Counted from the stretch's first letter, positions 19,161-28,283 are shown. The stretch is 64,000 nucleotides of DNA from CAZGAH01 sp964523295 (GCA_964523295.1 CAZGAH010000001.1:1-64000), one strand, 5' to 3'. Made by a program: numbers and translations. The notes: generated by a model from the sequence alone, not told the origin.

Positions 19161-19199
19161 CCGGACGGCAGGCGCTACGTCCATCCGGCCCGAAGAGAA

Positions 19200-19235
19200 G
19201 CCCGGGCCTGCCGGCAAACGCCGACAAGCCCGGGC
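19200..19235. terminator. imperfect hairpin between convergent genes
   Basis: GCCCGGGC arms extended by inner bases with two mismatches around an AAAC loop. It lies between the end of the UPF0280 gene (plus) and the binding-protein gene (minus). No T tract on either side. Confidence 0.4.
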
Positions 19236-19241
19236 CGGGAA

Positions 19242-20381
19242 TTATTGAATAATGGTCCAGTCGCCTTTCTCGATGCGCACCATCTCGAAGGCCTTTTCGG
19301 TCAATCCGTTGTGATCTTCAGCAGACATCATGAAGATGCCGCCCGTGCCGACGAAATCCTGGATGCGTTCCAGATTGTCGCGGATGGATTTCGGATCGGC
19401 GGACTTGCCGGCCTCGATGGCGGCGACGATGAGTTTGAGCGCGTCCCAGGCGTATCCGCCGAAGGAGGAGACAGGCGCCTTGAACCGGGCCTCGTAATCC
19501 TTGCTGTAGGTCAGCAGCAAGGCCTTTTGCGGATGATTGTCCGCTACCTGCTTGGCCACTGCCAGCCGGCCGGCCGGAAGCAGCAGGCCTTCGGCTGCGT
19601 CGCCCGCGAGCTCGATGAATTTCTTGGAGGCGACGCCATGGCTCATATACAAGGGAGTGGTCATGCCCAACTGGACGCGATTGCGGGCGATGACCGCCGG
19701 TCCGGGGTTCGTGCCCCAGCAGATGATGGCATCCGGGTTCAGGTCCTTGATTTTGGTGAGTTGGGCGGTCATGTCCGTGTCCTTGGGGCCGTAGACCTCG
19801 TCCGCTACCAGTTCGAAGCCCTGGGCCGGGAGGATTTCCTGAAGCACGGCCCGACCGGCCTGCCCGAAGCCGTCCGAAACCGTGATGATGGCGATTTTCT
19901 TATTCCCGTTGGCCTTGGCGTGCTCGAGAATCTTGAGCACCGCGTGGCGATCGGACTGCGGCGTCTTGAAAACCCAGGGGTCCACGGGCTTGACGATCTT
20001 TTCGGCTGCCGCACAGGAGACCAGCGGAATCCCCGCTGTGGCGAACTTGCTCATGATGGCCAGGGTGTTTCCTGACGTGGTCGCGCCGATGCCGGCGACG
20101 ATGCCGTCTTTTTTCAGCAGCTTGTCCGCGGCGAGCACGGCCTTGTTCACGTCGGCTTCGTCGTCGTAGACGATGACCTCGAGCTTTTTCCCCAGCACTC
20201 CGCCTGCCTCATTGATTTGATCCTGCAACAGCAGCACGGTGTTTTTCTCCGGTTCGCCCAGAAAGGACGCCGGACCGGTTACAGAAAAAATGGCTCCGAC
20301 CTTGATGACGTCCTCTGCCAGCGCGCAGGTGGAAGCCACGAGCACCAGACACAGCGATATTGCCAGACTCACATACTTCAT
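19242..20381 (-). CDS. branched-chain amino-acid-type periplasmic binding protein, orphan
   Basis: LivK-like solute-binding protein of 379 residues. Signal peptide MKYVSLAISLCLVLVASTCALA, then DVIKVGAIFSVTGPASFLGEPEKN and the two lobes of the Peripla_BP_6 fold. Three consecutive ATG codons lie at 20387-20379. The third (20381) is preferred because GGAGG lies 6 nt before it. No permease or ATPase is adjacent; the neighbours are signalling genes on the same strand. It could use the liv permease at 51.8-56.6 kb or act as a ligand sensor for the CheA cluster. The ligand is unknown. Confidence 0.85.
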   Translation of the reverse strand: MKYVSLAISLCLVLVASTCALAEDVIKVGAIFSVTGPASFLGEPEKNTVLLLQDQINEAGGVLGKKLEVIVYDDEADVNKAVLAADKLLKKDGIVAGIGATTSGNTLAIMSKFATAGIPLVSCAAAEKIVKPVDPWVFKTPQSDRHAVLKILEHAKANGNKKIAIITVSDGFGQAGRAVLQEILPAQGFELVADEVYGPKDTDMTAQLTKIKDLNPDAIICWGTNPGPAVIARNRVQLGMTTPLYMSHGVASKKFIELAGDAAEGLLLPAGRLAVAKQVADNHPQKALLLTYSKDYEARFKAPVSSFGGYAWDALKLIVAAIEAGKSADPKSIRDNLERIQDFVGTGGIFMMSAEDHNGLTEKAFEMVRIEKGDWTIIQ

Positions 20382-20457
20382 CATCATCCTCCTCCCCTCC
20401 AGGCGTTTGCTCGGCAAATTGGTCTTGAATGCCAACGATTGTCAAGAGCGGGGGAGC

Positions 20458-20489
20458 AAAAAAAAGGAATGCTTTCGACCTTTCGGTCG
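20458..20489 (-). terminator. intrinsic terminator after the CheA gene
   Basis: On the minus strand a CGACC/GGTCG stem with a GAAA tetraloop (20476-20489) is followed after 10 nt by eight T (A8 at 20458-20465 on the plus strand). Short stem, so moderate confidence. Confidence 0.45.
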
Positions 20490-20539
20490 TGCTCACGCAA
20501 CGCACCCGCTCAGCGGCGACGCTGCCCCTGTCCGGAAAA

Positions 20540-22909
20540 TTACTCCCCCGAGCTGGTATAGCCGGCCATAACCTTGCGCACCAGAAAGGGAATGTCCAGG
20601 ATCAGGGCCATCGTGCCGTCACCCTTGATGGTCGCTCCGGATATCTCCTGCACGTCCTTGAATACGCGTCCCAACGACTTGATGACCGTCTGCTGCTGAC
20701 CGATGACTTCGTCGACCACGATGCCGGTTTTCGTGTTCTCGTCGCCGGTGATGATAATCTGCTCGATTTCCGGAATGGTGCCGGAAATGTCGAACCACTC
20801 CCTGAGCCGGATATAGGGCACGATTTCGTTGCGCAGATTGATGATCTTTTTCCGGTTGGCCGCCGTATCGTCGCTACGGCCGCGTTGCGCATCCGTGAGT
20901 TCGACGCATTCCTGAACTGCGGAAAGCGGCAATACGTAAAATTCGTCGGCCACGCGGACCTGCAGCCCTTCGATGATGGCCAGCGTCAGCGGCAATTTGA
21001 CCGTGACGGTCGTGCCCACGCCCAACTGGCTGTCCAGGTCCACGCTGCCGCGCAGGCCTTCGATGCCTTTCTTGACGACATCCATGCCCACGCCGCGGCC
21101 AGAGACGTTGGTGACTTTTTCCGCGGTCGAAAAGCCAGGGTGGAAAATGAGAGTGAAAATTTCCTTGTCGCTCATGGACGCCGGGTCGGTAATCAGCCCG
21201 CGCTCCACGGCTTTTTCTGCAATCTTGTTGCGATCGAGTCCCTTACCGTTGTCGAATATCCGGATGAGCACGTGCCCGCCGGAGTGCTCGGCCGAGAGCA
21301 CGATCGTTCCTTTGCGCGGCTTTCCGGCTGCCTCGCGAACCTCCGGCTGTTCGATCCCGTGGTCGATGGAATTGCGCAAGAGGTGGACCAGCGGGTCGCC
21401 GAGCTGTTCGATGACGGTCTTGTCCAGTTCGGTGTCGGCGCCCTGGGTGACCAGCTCGATTTCCTTGTCAAGCTCCTGGGAGAGATCGCGCACCAAGCGT
21501 CGGAAGCGGTCGAAGGTGGTGCCGATAGGCAACATGCGCATGCTCAGGGTGCGGTCGCGCAACGAATTGCTGAGCAGTTCCATCTCTTCGACCACGCTCT
21601 GCAGCGAGGGCTCGTTGATGCCGCTGACGATCTGGGAAAGCCTGGCCTGGGCGATAACCAGCTCTCCCACGAGCGCGACCATGTCGTCGAGCTTGTAGGC
21701 ATCGACGCGCACGCTGCTTGCTACCTCTTTTTTGCGCAATACGGTGGCGCGCTGTTCAGTCGCTGGTGTCGCCGGCGGCACGACGGGGTGGGGCACAGGT
21801 ACTGAACTGCCAACCCCGGAGTCCTCGGCGTGCGGGTGAACGGGCGCAAGGGGCGCTTCGACTTTTCTGGCCGGACCTGCCGGTTTCGGGACCCCGGAAG
21901 CGCGACCCGGGGTAGCTTTCGGGGCGGATATGGCGGGCGAAGGCGCAGACGTTGGCGAGGCCGTAAGCGCTTCGAGCGGCACCGGAGCGGCGACCAGCGA
22001 TTCGGGATCGGTGAACGGCTGGGTAAAGGAGACGCCGGGCTCCCTCCGCAGCTCGACCGAGAAGTCTTCCAGACTGTCCGGGACAGACCGGGGCGCCTGA
22101 CGGACTTCGTTCCAGGCAATGACGTCGTCCACGGGCTGGATTGCCACCTCGCTGGAGTCTTCCACGAAAATGAAGGCGTCGCGGATACGGTCCGGCAGGG
22201 AAGGGTCCGGCGTCGCCGACTCGATGAGGACTTCCCACCACAGCCGGCATTCCTCCGGGTCCAGGTCTTCAAGCGGCGGAATGTCCTCGCCGTGTCCGAA
22301 AAGTGTTGTCTGTCCTGTTGCCGACAGCTCGTCCAGAACGCCCAAGGGGTCGACATGGAGCAGGTTTTTCTCGCCGCCAGGGCGAAAGGTCACGGCAAAA
22401 GCCTTGGGGGAGGCAGCGCCCTCCGCGACAGGCTCCTCATCCGGGCCGGCTGGCGTCGTCGCTGTTTCGGGACGGGGGGCCTGGGCTGGCGTAGCAGCCG
22501 CTTCCGTCGAATGAGGGGCAGCCGGCGTCCGGCTCGCAGTCAGAAGACCGCGCAGATCTGCCAACAGGTTTTCAAAATCAGCCCTGTCGACGTCCCCCGG
22601 GTGTTCGATCAGTTCCCAGATGATATCTTTTGCGCGCAGGCTGCTGTCCAGCAGTGCCCTGGAGACGTCCAGCCGGCCGTTGCGGACCGCGTCGTAGACG
22701 GTTTCCACCTCGTGCGTGAGCCGGGAGACCTCGTCGAGGCCGAACATGTTGGCCGCGCCCTTGACGGTGTGCATGGCGCGGAAGACCCGATTGACCAGCG
22801 CGATATCGGCAGGATTGGTTTCGAGTTCCAGAAGGGCCGACTCCATCTCGCTGAGAAGCTCCGCTGCCTCTTCCTTGATGAGTCCTGCGAGCTTGTCTTT
22901 TTCAATCAT
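20540..22909 (-). CDS. CheA-type histidine kinase
   Basis: 789-residue soluble kinase. P1/HPt domain with H47 in AMHTVKGAANMFG. A long acidic and Pro/Ala-rich middle (about 125-430) includes a compact segment around FAVTFRPGGEKNLLHVDPL that may replace P2. Then the P3 dimerisation helices and the P4 ATPase with N box HLLRNSIDHGIEQPE, G1 DNGKGL and G2 GRGVGMDVV. The C-terminal CheW-like P5 has VADEFYVLPLSAVQEC. AGGAT precedes the ATG. No CheW, CheY, CheB, CheR or receptor gene lies nearby; instead it follows an HPt-STAS gene by 116 bp, which suggests a regulatory role and not flagellar chemotaxis. Confidence 0.92.
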   Translation of the reverse strand: MIEKDKLAGLIKEEAAELLSEMESALLELETNPADIALVNRVFRAMHTVKGAANMFGLDEVSRLTHEVETVYDAVRNGRLDVSRALLDSSLRAKDIIWELIEHPGDVDRADFENLLADLRGLLTASRTPAAPHSTEAAATPAQAPRPETATTPAGPDEEPVAEGAASPKAFAVTFRPGGEKNLLHVDPLGVLDELSATGQTTLFGHGEDIPPLEDLDPEECRLWWEVLIESATPDPSLPDRIRDAFIFVEDSSEVAIQPVDDVIAWNEVRQAPRSVPDSLEDFSVELRREPGVSFTQPFTDPESLVAAPVPLEALTASPTSAPSPAISAPKATPGRASGVPKPAGPARKVEAPLAPVHPHAEDSGVGSSVPVPHPVVPPATPATEQRATVLRKKEVASSVRVDAYKLDDMVALVGELVIAQARLSQIVSGINEPSLQSVVEEMELLSNSLRDRTLSMRMLPIGTTFDRFRRLVRDLSQELDKEIELVTQGADTELDKTVIEQLGDPLVHLLRNSIDHGIEQPEVREAAGKPRKGTIVLSAEHSGGHVLIRIFDNGKGLDRNKIAEKAVERGLITDPASMSDKEIFTLIFHPGFSTAEKVTNVSGRGVGMDVVKKGIEGLRGSVDLDSQLGVGTTVTVKLPLTLAIIEGLQVRVADEFYVLPLSAVQECVELTDAQRGRSDDTAANRKKIINLRNEIVPYIRLREWFDISGTIPEIEQIIITGDENTKTGIVVDEVIGQQQTVIKSLGRVFKDVQEISGATIKGDGTMALILDIPFLVRKVMAGYTSSGE

Positions 22910-23025
22910 ATGCTATCCTGTCCGCCGCATGGGACGGTTGAAGACGCGGGCAAGGTGCCTGCCGGGAAGAAAGACTGTCGCGCTATCCCGGCACACTCGC
23001 TGGCCCGGCTGATACTCGGTTCGGG

Positions 23026-24363
23026 TCATGCCAGTCCGTAGCGTCGGAGAAGCTCCGCGTCCAGCCCGGCCCGGGCGGCCACGGCGAGCACCGGCCCTGA
23101 GGCGTCGCCGGGAGCGGCGGAGAAACGGGCTCCGGTGCGCTGCGCGGACTTGTGCGCGGCGATGAGCAGCTGAAGCAGCGAGACATCGGCTTCGGCAACG
23201 TCGTTCAGCGTCACGGTCAGGTCGCTGTAACAGTCCAGGCCGCGTAACAAGGCCTCCTTGACCTTGGCGGCGCGCTCCACCGTCAGCGAGCCGGAGAGCG
23301 TCAAGACGCCGGCATTGCCCGCGCCGGCCAGCTCGAAATCATGGATGCGCTCGCTCCGACGCTCGGCTGTTGAGCTGTCTGCCACCGCTGTATCCGTCTC
23401 GGGAGCGGTCGTGGCCGCCCCTTTGGCGTCGGTTTGCCCTGGGGGCTGCGCGGTCTGCATTTCGGGCGCAACGTTGCGGTTGCTCATGGCCTGGCTAAGC
23501 TGCTCTTCCAGAGAAGTGACTTCCTCGGCGCGGACAGGACCTTGTTGCGCCGGAAGCAGCGGTTTCTGTTCCACGAGGGCATCGACTGCAGGCTCTGTCT
23601 GGATCGAATCTTTTTCTTCAAAAGAATGAATGTAGTTGCTGTCGATCTGGAAGATTGCCTGAACGAGATCGGGCTCGAGAATGGAGGCGTACAGCACAAA
23701 AAAAGGAAGCCGGTTGGACGGCGGACATTCGAGGTCGCCGACGCAGCCGAGATCGACCTTACAGTCTAGTATCAATCCGCTTTTTTCAAGAAAGCGGAGC
23801 AGATCCAGGGGATTCTTGTTCTTTTTGTGGACGTCGTGGATGAGGTCGTACTCCACAAGATAGATGAAATTACCCCCTCGCCTCGCCTGCAGCAGATCGT
23901 ATTCGGAAATCTGAAAGATGATCCGACCGTCCGGCAAGGAGAGATTTTTCAAGCGGGTTACCGTTGCCTGCTGCTCGCTCGTCAGATTACCCGCGAGAAG
24001 ATCCGTGAGCGTGGCTATATGCGGGGCGATGTCCATCTGTTCGCTCTCGTGGATGTTGTCGACCAGTTCCTGCAGACGGTCGAAGGCCTTCAACACGATG
24101 TTGATGACCTGGGAATTCGGAACCATCTCCCGGCTGCGGATGCGATCGAGGACGGTCTCGATTTTGTGGGAAAGGTCGCGAATGGTGTTCAGACCAAGGA
24201 AGCCGGCGCTGCCTTTGATGGAATGCGCCGTGCGGAAGACTTTGTTGACCAGCTCGGGATCGTAATCGGTGCCGGCGGCCTCGATGTCGAGCAGGTCCGA
24301 CTCGATGTCGTTCAGGTGCTCGCGCGTGTCTTCCAGAAACAGCTGAAGGATATTGTCTTCCAT
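23026..24363 (-). CDS. HPt-STAS fusion protein
   Basis: 445 residues with no kinase domain. N-terminal HPt domain with phospho-acceptor H47 in RTAHSIKGSAGFLG. A middle module (about 140-245, RIIFQISEYDLLQARRGG) is comparable in position and length to the insert of the neighbouring CheA. A disordered acidic/Ala-rich linker follows, then a STAS_2 domain at the C-terminus with candidate phospho-serine S395 in EADVSLLQLL. GGGAG precedes the ATG. Presumably receives phosphate from CheA on the HPt and carries a STAS output; that link is inferred from position. Confidence 0.85.
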   Translation of the reverse strand: MEDNILQLFLEDTREHLNDIESDLLDIEAAGTDYDPELVNKVFRTAHSIKGSAGFLGLNTIRDLSHKIETVLDRIRSREMVPNSQVINIVLKAFDRLQELVDNIHESEQMDIAPHIATLTDLLAGNLTSEQQATVTRLKNLSLPDGRIIFQISEYDLLQARRGGNFIYLVEYDLIHDVHKKNKNPLDLLRFLEKSGLILDCKVDLGCVGDLECPPSNRLPFFVLYASILEPDLVQAIFQIDSNYIHSFEEKDSIQTEPAVDALVEQKPLLPAQQGPVRAEEVTSLEEQLSQAMSNRNVAPEMQTAQPPGQTDAKGAATTAPETDTAVADSSTAERRSERIHDFELAGAGNAGVLTLSGSLTVERAAKVKEALLRGLDCYSDLTVTLNDVAEADVSLLQLLIAAHKSAQRTGARFSAAPGDASGPVLAVAARAGLDAELLRRYGLA

Positions 24364-24470
24364 GATTCGCTCCCTGCCCGCGTTGACGATGGTCTGCGGC
24401 AGCGCTGCGAGTACCTTCCTGAGGCGTCCTGAAACGGAGGGGACGTACCCTCAGGGTAGTGCCTCGCGCT

Positions 24471-25199
24471 TCAGATTGCGGCGATGTCGAAATGTTTGTC
24501 CAGACGCATTGTCCGCAACAGACCGAGGATGTCCTGCGTACTGTTGACGAGTTTCAATTTGTTTCCATACTTGGAGATGGAATTGTGCGCGGCGATCAAC
24601 AGACCCATGCCGATGGAGTCGATCATTTCCACGCCAGCGAGATCGATGGTCATGGATTGCACCCCGGCGTCGATAAGATGCTTGAGTTCCTCGCGAAAAT
24701 CCTTGGCCATGGAAGCGACGATGTCGTTTCCGGGTATGATTATCGCCTGGGTTCCATCCTGGGATATTGTACTCATGCCAACCCCCTTGCTGCAGTGCTT
24801 GGTCAGAACGACCTTGTTGCCCTGTTCGTTGTAGCAGATGGTGTCGAAATAATGGTTGAGTATGGCCCTTCCGCGCCCGGATGTCGAGGCCGTACCAGGG
24901 ACATCCTCTTCGACCTGCCGCCAGTCGAAGCCAGGTCCGCTGTCTTCGACGCTCAAGGTAATATCTCCGCCATTGACACTCAAGGCGCATTCGACATGCT
25001 TGTTCGGGTCTTCTCCAGAACCGTGGATAACGGCATTGGAAAGGGTTTCATGCATGCCGAGCAGTATGGCGAACGTCTGCTTGCCCAAATCGTGCCGGAG
25101 CAGCAGTTTTTTCGCCTCCAATGCTGCCAGATCGATATTGGTGCGTACGGCCGACATGCGGATGATAACGCGTTGCGGAGAATGAATCGCCTCGAACAT
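24471..25199 (-). CDS. anti-sigma-type HATPase fused to a STAS antagonist domain
   Basis: 242 residues. The N-terminal half is an RsbW/SpoIIAB-like GHKL kinase: N box GMHETLSNAVIHGSGEDPNK, G1 DSGPGFD and G2 STSGRGRAIL. The C-terminal half is an RsbV/SpoIIAA-like STAS domain (TIDLAGVEMIDSIGMGLLIAAHN), with D194-S195 at the phosphorylation loop and Ile next to the serine where many homologues have Ser or Thr. Kinase and its usual substrate are thus one polypeptide. The start lies 2 bp after the phosphatase stop, with GAGG inside that stop region, so translation is coupled. No sigma factor gene is adjacent. Confidence 0.88.
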   Translation of the reverse strand: MFEAIHSPQRVIIRMSAVRTNIDLAALEAKKLLLRHDLGKQTFAILLGMHETLSNAVIHGSGEDPNKHVECALSVNGGDITLSVEDSGPGFDWRQVEEDVPGTASTSGRGRAILNHYFDTICYNEQGNKVVLTKHCSKGVGMSTISQDGTQAIIIPGNDIVASMAKDFREELKHLIDAGVQSMTIDLAGVEMIDSIGMGLLIAAHNSISKYGNKLKLVNSTQDILGLLRTMRLDKHFDIAAI

Positions 25200-25201
25200 G
25201 G

Positions 25202-26338
25202 TTACACCTCGATGGCCATGAGGACGACATCGTCCTGCAACGACGTGTCGGCCATTTTCACACGTTCTACGATCCGGTCCACGGCGTCCTGGATCGGCAT
25301 CGTCCGGTATTCATCGCACAGCGTCAGCAGTTCTGTTTCTCCCTGCTGCCGTTGTTTCTTATGGCGGCCGAAGCGTTCCGTCAGGCCGTCGGTATACAGG
25401 AAGAACCGGTCGCCAGAGGTCACGGCGAAATAGGTCGGTTCGACGACAATGGAAGGGAAGACCCCCAGAATGTCGCCATCCGCAGCGAGCAAGCGGGCCG
25501 ACGCTAGAACAGGCTGGTAGATCGGGGCCGGGTGACCGGCGTTGATGATCGAGGCGTTCCAGGTGTTGCGGTTGATGTGCAGGCTCTGCGCCGTAAGGTA
25601 TTTTCCATCCTTGAGAATGGAATGAAGAACCGAGTTGATGTTTTTCATGGTCTCGACCGGCGTATAGAGCGGCTCGGCGTTCTGGCGCAACAGGGCCTTG
25701 AGCGACGAGGTGACGAACGAGGCGCCCAGATCGTGACCGCTGATATCGGCGATAAAATAGTTGAAGCGATTCTTTCCCGTAGGGAAGACATCGTAGAAAT
25801 CGCCGCCAGCCTCGTGCACCGGCAGATACCGGATGGCAAAATGTGCCTCGGGATAGTCTTCCGGGCTGACAAGGATGGATTGCTGCGCCTCGGTTATCTG
25901 CTTCAGGCGCTTGGCCTGTTCGGCAATGATCGCCCGATGGGCATATTTGAGCTTGAGATGGAGCCGGATTCTGGCAATGACCTCGGACTTTTCGAACGGC
26001 TTGGTGATGTAGTCCACGGCGCCGATTTCCAGCCCGCGGACTTTGTTGCCCACGTCGCTCAATGCGGAAATGAAGATGATCGGGATATCGGTCGTGTCAG
26101 GGTCGTTTTTCAGCAACCGGCAGGTTTCGAAACCATTCTCCTCGGGCATCATGATGTCGAGCAGGATAAGGTCCGGGTTCGCCGAACGGGCAACATCGCG
26201 CCCGACCGGTCCGCTCGATGCCGTAAGCGCTTCGTAACCGGCAGCGTGCAACATGCCGGTGAGCACCATCAGATTGATTTTTTCATCATCGATGACCAGG
26301 ATCGTCGGTTGCATTTCGTGCAGCTCGTCCACATCCAC
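25202..26338 (-). CDS. receiver-PP2C (RsbU-type) phosphatase response regulator
   Basis: Receiver domain with acidic pocket DDE (17-19), phospho-acceptor D61 in LILLDIMMPEENG and Lys in ITKPFEKSE. A helical linker of about 40 residues leads to a PP2C/SpoIIE phosphatase domain with EAGGDFYDVF, ADISGHDLGA, LYTDGLTERF and QDDVVLMAIEV, so metal ligands are present. Expected to dephosphorylate a STAS protein when its receiver is phosphorylated. Start uncertain: GTG at 26338 or GTG at 26332. The latter has better spacing from GGGAG. First gene of the minus-strand signalling operon. Confidence 0.9.
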   Translation of the reverse strand: MDVDELHEMQPTILVIDDEKINLMVLTGMLHAAGYEALTASSGPVGRDVARSANPDLILLDIMMPEENGFETCRLLKNDPDTTDIPIIFISALSDVGNKVRGLEIGAVDYITKPFEKSEVIARIRLHLKLKYAHRAIIAEQAKRLKQITEAQQSILVSPEDYPEAHFAIRYLPVHEAGGDFYDVFPTGKNRFNYFIADISGHDLGASFVTSSLKALLRQNAEPLYTPVETMKNINSVLHSILKDGKYLTAQSLHINRNTWNASIINAGHPAPIYQPVLASARLLAADGDILGVFPSIVVEPTYFAVTSGDRFFLYTDGLTERFGRHKKQRQQGETELLTLCDEYRTMPIQDAVDRIVERVKMADTSLQDDVVLMAIEV

Positions 26339-26687
26339 GCTCCCGGATAGAAGTTCTTCTACGAAAAAATATCCTTATCGGCGCTGCTGATCCAGGCAAA
26401 GAAGGAAACGGTAATGTCCGCCCAGGCCTTTTTCTCTGACGACGCGTCGACACGGGGTACAGCCACGTCCTCTCTTAACGTAAAGCCACGGACTTAAGCA
26501 AGCATACCTGGACGGCTCATTTTGGAAAGGGCGGCAAGGGGAGTAGAAAAAAGTATAGATAAAATAATATAAATAGGCAATCAGTTAAAGAAAACAGTAA
26601 TTGTGCTCGTCCTTTGCGATGTGATGAAAAAACGTTAAAACTGGTCGAAGGGTAAATGAAGCTTTAGCACACAGCATGAGATAAAAA
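26339..26687. other. 349-bp intergenic region, partly AT-rich
   Basis: No gene is seen. The right part (26339-26500) has the composition of the neighbouring signalling operon and must hold its promoter, but no convincing -35/-10 pair was found. From about 26540 the sequence becomes AT-rich and matches the Fic gene downstream of it on the minus strand, with short A and T runs but no clear terminator hairpin. Confidence 0.6.
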
Positions 26688-28142
26688 TTATATGGTTTCC
26701 TTGAATTGAGCAAGGGCGCTGGTCAAGGCTTTGTCCAGCCATTGTGCGTGGCGGTTATGGAGAGCATGAAAGTCATCTCTGTGAGTAAAAATGAAAACAT
26801 CATCTGTTATGGATTGGAGTCTTGTGATGGTATTTTCTAATTCGGAAGATTGTTCAAATGAAAATGCTGAAATGCACATTGCTCCAGAAAAATTATATCC
26901 AAGGCAATGGAAAGAGAATATAATGTTGAATTGAGTGTTATTAAAAATTGTCAATCTGCACCACTCGCTAAAGGTGCGCATGTCGGCATGGTATTCTGCC
27001 TGCCTGGCAATTTCTCCTGTTTGCTGTTCGAATTTGTGGCGATTCTCCACTACGCTCCTGGTGAAATGTGCGCGGTATTCATCGTGAATTCCGTTCGTTG
27101 CGAAATCGTCGTTGATTCGATTCGAAAGGGCTGAAATTGTGTCGGATGTTACATCTAACAAGCTATTTGCAACATGTGCTGCGTCCTGAAAGATACTGTC
27201 GGTGCTAATTTTTCTGCGAGTCAATATTTTTTGGCGTATCGATTCTATCAACTGCTCCTGTTCATTTTCTATTTCCACGTCGACAATAAGACTCATGGCC
27301 TTTTTGATTTCGCTCTGTTGGATACGCTCGAACAAAGAGACCAACGGCGCCAGGTCGCCAGCGTCTGCTGCTTCCAGCGCCTCAATGTATGTTGTTTTGT
27401 TATCACGCGGAATGATAAGCGGGAAAAGGCTGCTCTTGATCAGGACAAGTGATGCCAATGCACGTGCTACACGACCGTTTCCATCTTGAAATGGATGAAT
27501 CTGGGTGAATCGGTGGTGAAGCCATGCAGCCTCAATTTCCGGAGGTACATTGTTATCCAGGTGCGACTCGTGCCACCGAAGGAGATTGTCTATTTCGGAT
27601 TCAACATGCTCAGGGGGACAATATTCATGAATGCTTCCCTCCGAGCGAGTCGGATTGTTCGGCAGTTTTTTCCATGTCCCTTTTTCCAACCGGATGCACA
27701 CGCGATTGCCGAATTGATCAAGGCCTTCGACGGCCTCTTGCGCGGAAGTGATAAGGGCATGGATTTCTTTAATAAAGCCGCTTGATAGCGACCTGTTGTT
27801 GTTTATGAATGCGAACAGGAAGTCTATAGCTTCTCTGTGCGCTTTGAGTGTTTCAATAACGTATGAAGCGGGCCTGTCTGTGCTGCCATGTAATAAATAA
27901 GCCTCGACAAAGCCCCGCTCTATCAATGTTTCTGTTGTCCCTCTGTCAATATCAAAAATTTTTTCGATAATGCCAGTCTCTATCGCCCATCTTCGGTATA
28001 ATTTTTCATTGAAGTCTTTTACTATTGAATTTATTCTCAGTTTTTCATATTGCAACTTCCAGACATCAGCAAGTGGCCTCAGTTTTCCCGAAGAAATTTC
28101 CTTCCACGCTGAAGGTAAATCTGTGATAAAAGCATATTTCAT
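26688..28142 (-). CDS. Fic-domain protein with a probable N-terminal inhibitory motif
   Basis: 484 residues. The Fic core HPFQDGNGRVARALASLV has the catalytic His and the phosphate-binding loop, so AMP (or other nucleotide) transfer to a target hydroxyl is expected. An N-terminal helix RRWAIETGIIEKIF fits the class II autoinhibitory pattern [S/T]xxxE (Thr-Gly-Ile-Ile-Glu). The C-terminal 200 residues are not recognised. The gene is much richer in A and T than its surroundings and uses codons unlike its neighbours, suggesting acquisition by transfer. No toxin-antitoxin partner gene is adjacent. Confidence 0.85.
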   Translation of the reverse strand: MKYAFITDLPSAWKEISSGKLRPLADVWKLQYEKLRINSIVKDFNEKLYRRWAIETGIIEKIFDIDRGTTETLIERGFVEAYLLHGSTDRPASYVIETLKAHREAIDFLFAFINNNRSLSSGFIKEIHALITSAQEAVEGLDQFGNRVCIRLEKGTWKKLPNNPTRSEGSIHEYCPPEHVESEIDNLLRWHESHLDNNVPPEIEAAWLHHRFTQIHPFQDGNGRVARALASLVLIKSSLFPLIIPRDNKTTYIEALEAADAGDLAPLVSLFERIQQSEIKKAMSLIVDVEIENEQEQLIESIRQKILTRRKISTDSIFQDAAHVANSLLDVTSDTISALSNRINDDFATNGIHDEYRAHFTRSVVENRHKFEQQTGEIARQAEYHADMRTFSEWCRLTIFNNTQFNIIFSFHCLGYNFSGAMCISAFSFEQSSELENTITRLQSITDDVFIFTHRDDFHALHNRHAQWLDKALTSALAQFKETI

Positions 28143-28283
28143 AGCTTGAATTGAGAAATACGAGAACGAGCACCGCTGGCCAGTTGCGGCGCGGCCATAT
28201 CGCTGCTTTCGGCCATTACCGCCTGTCTGGTGCCGGCAACAGCCGGCGGAATCTGCTCGACGCGTAGCGGGCAGGTTACCATG

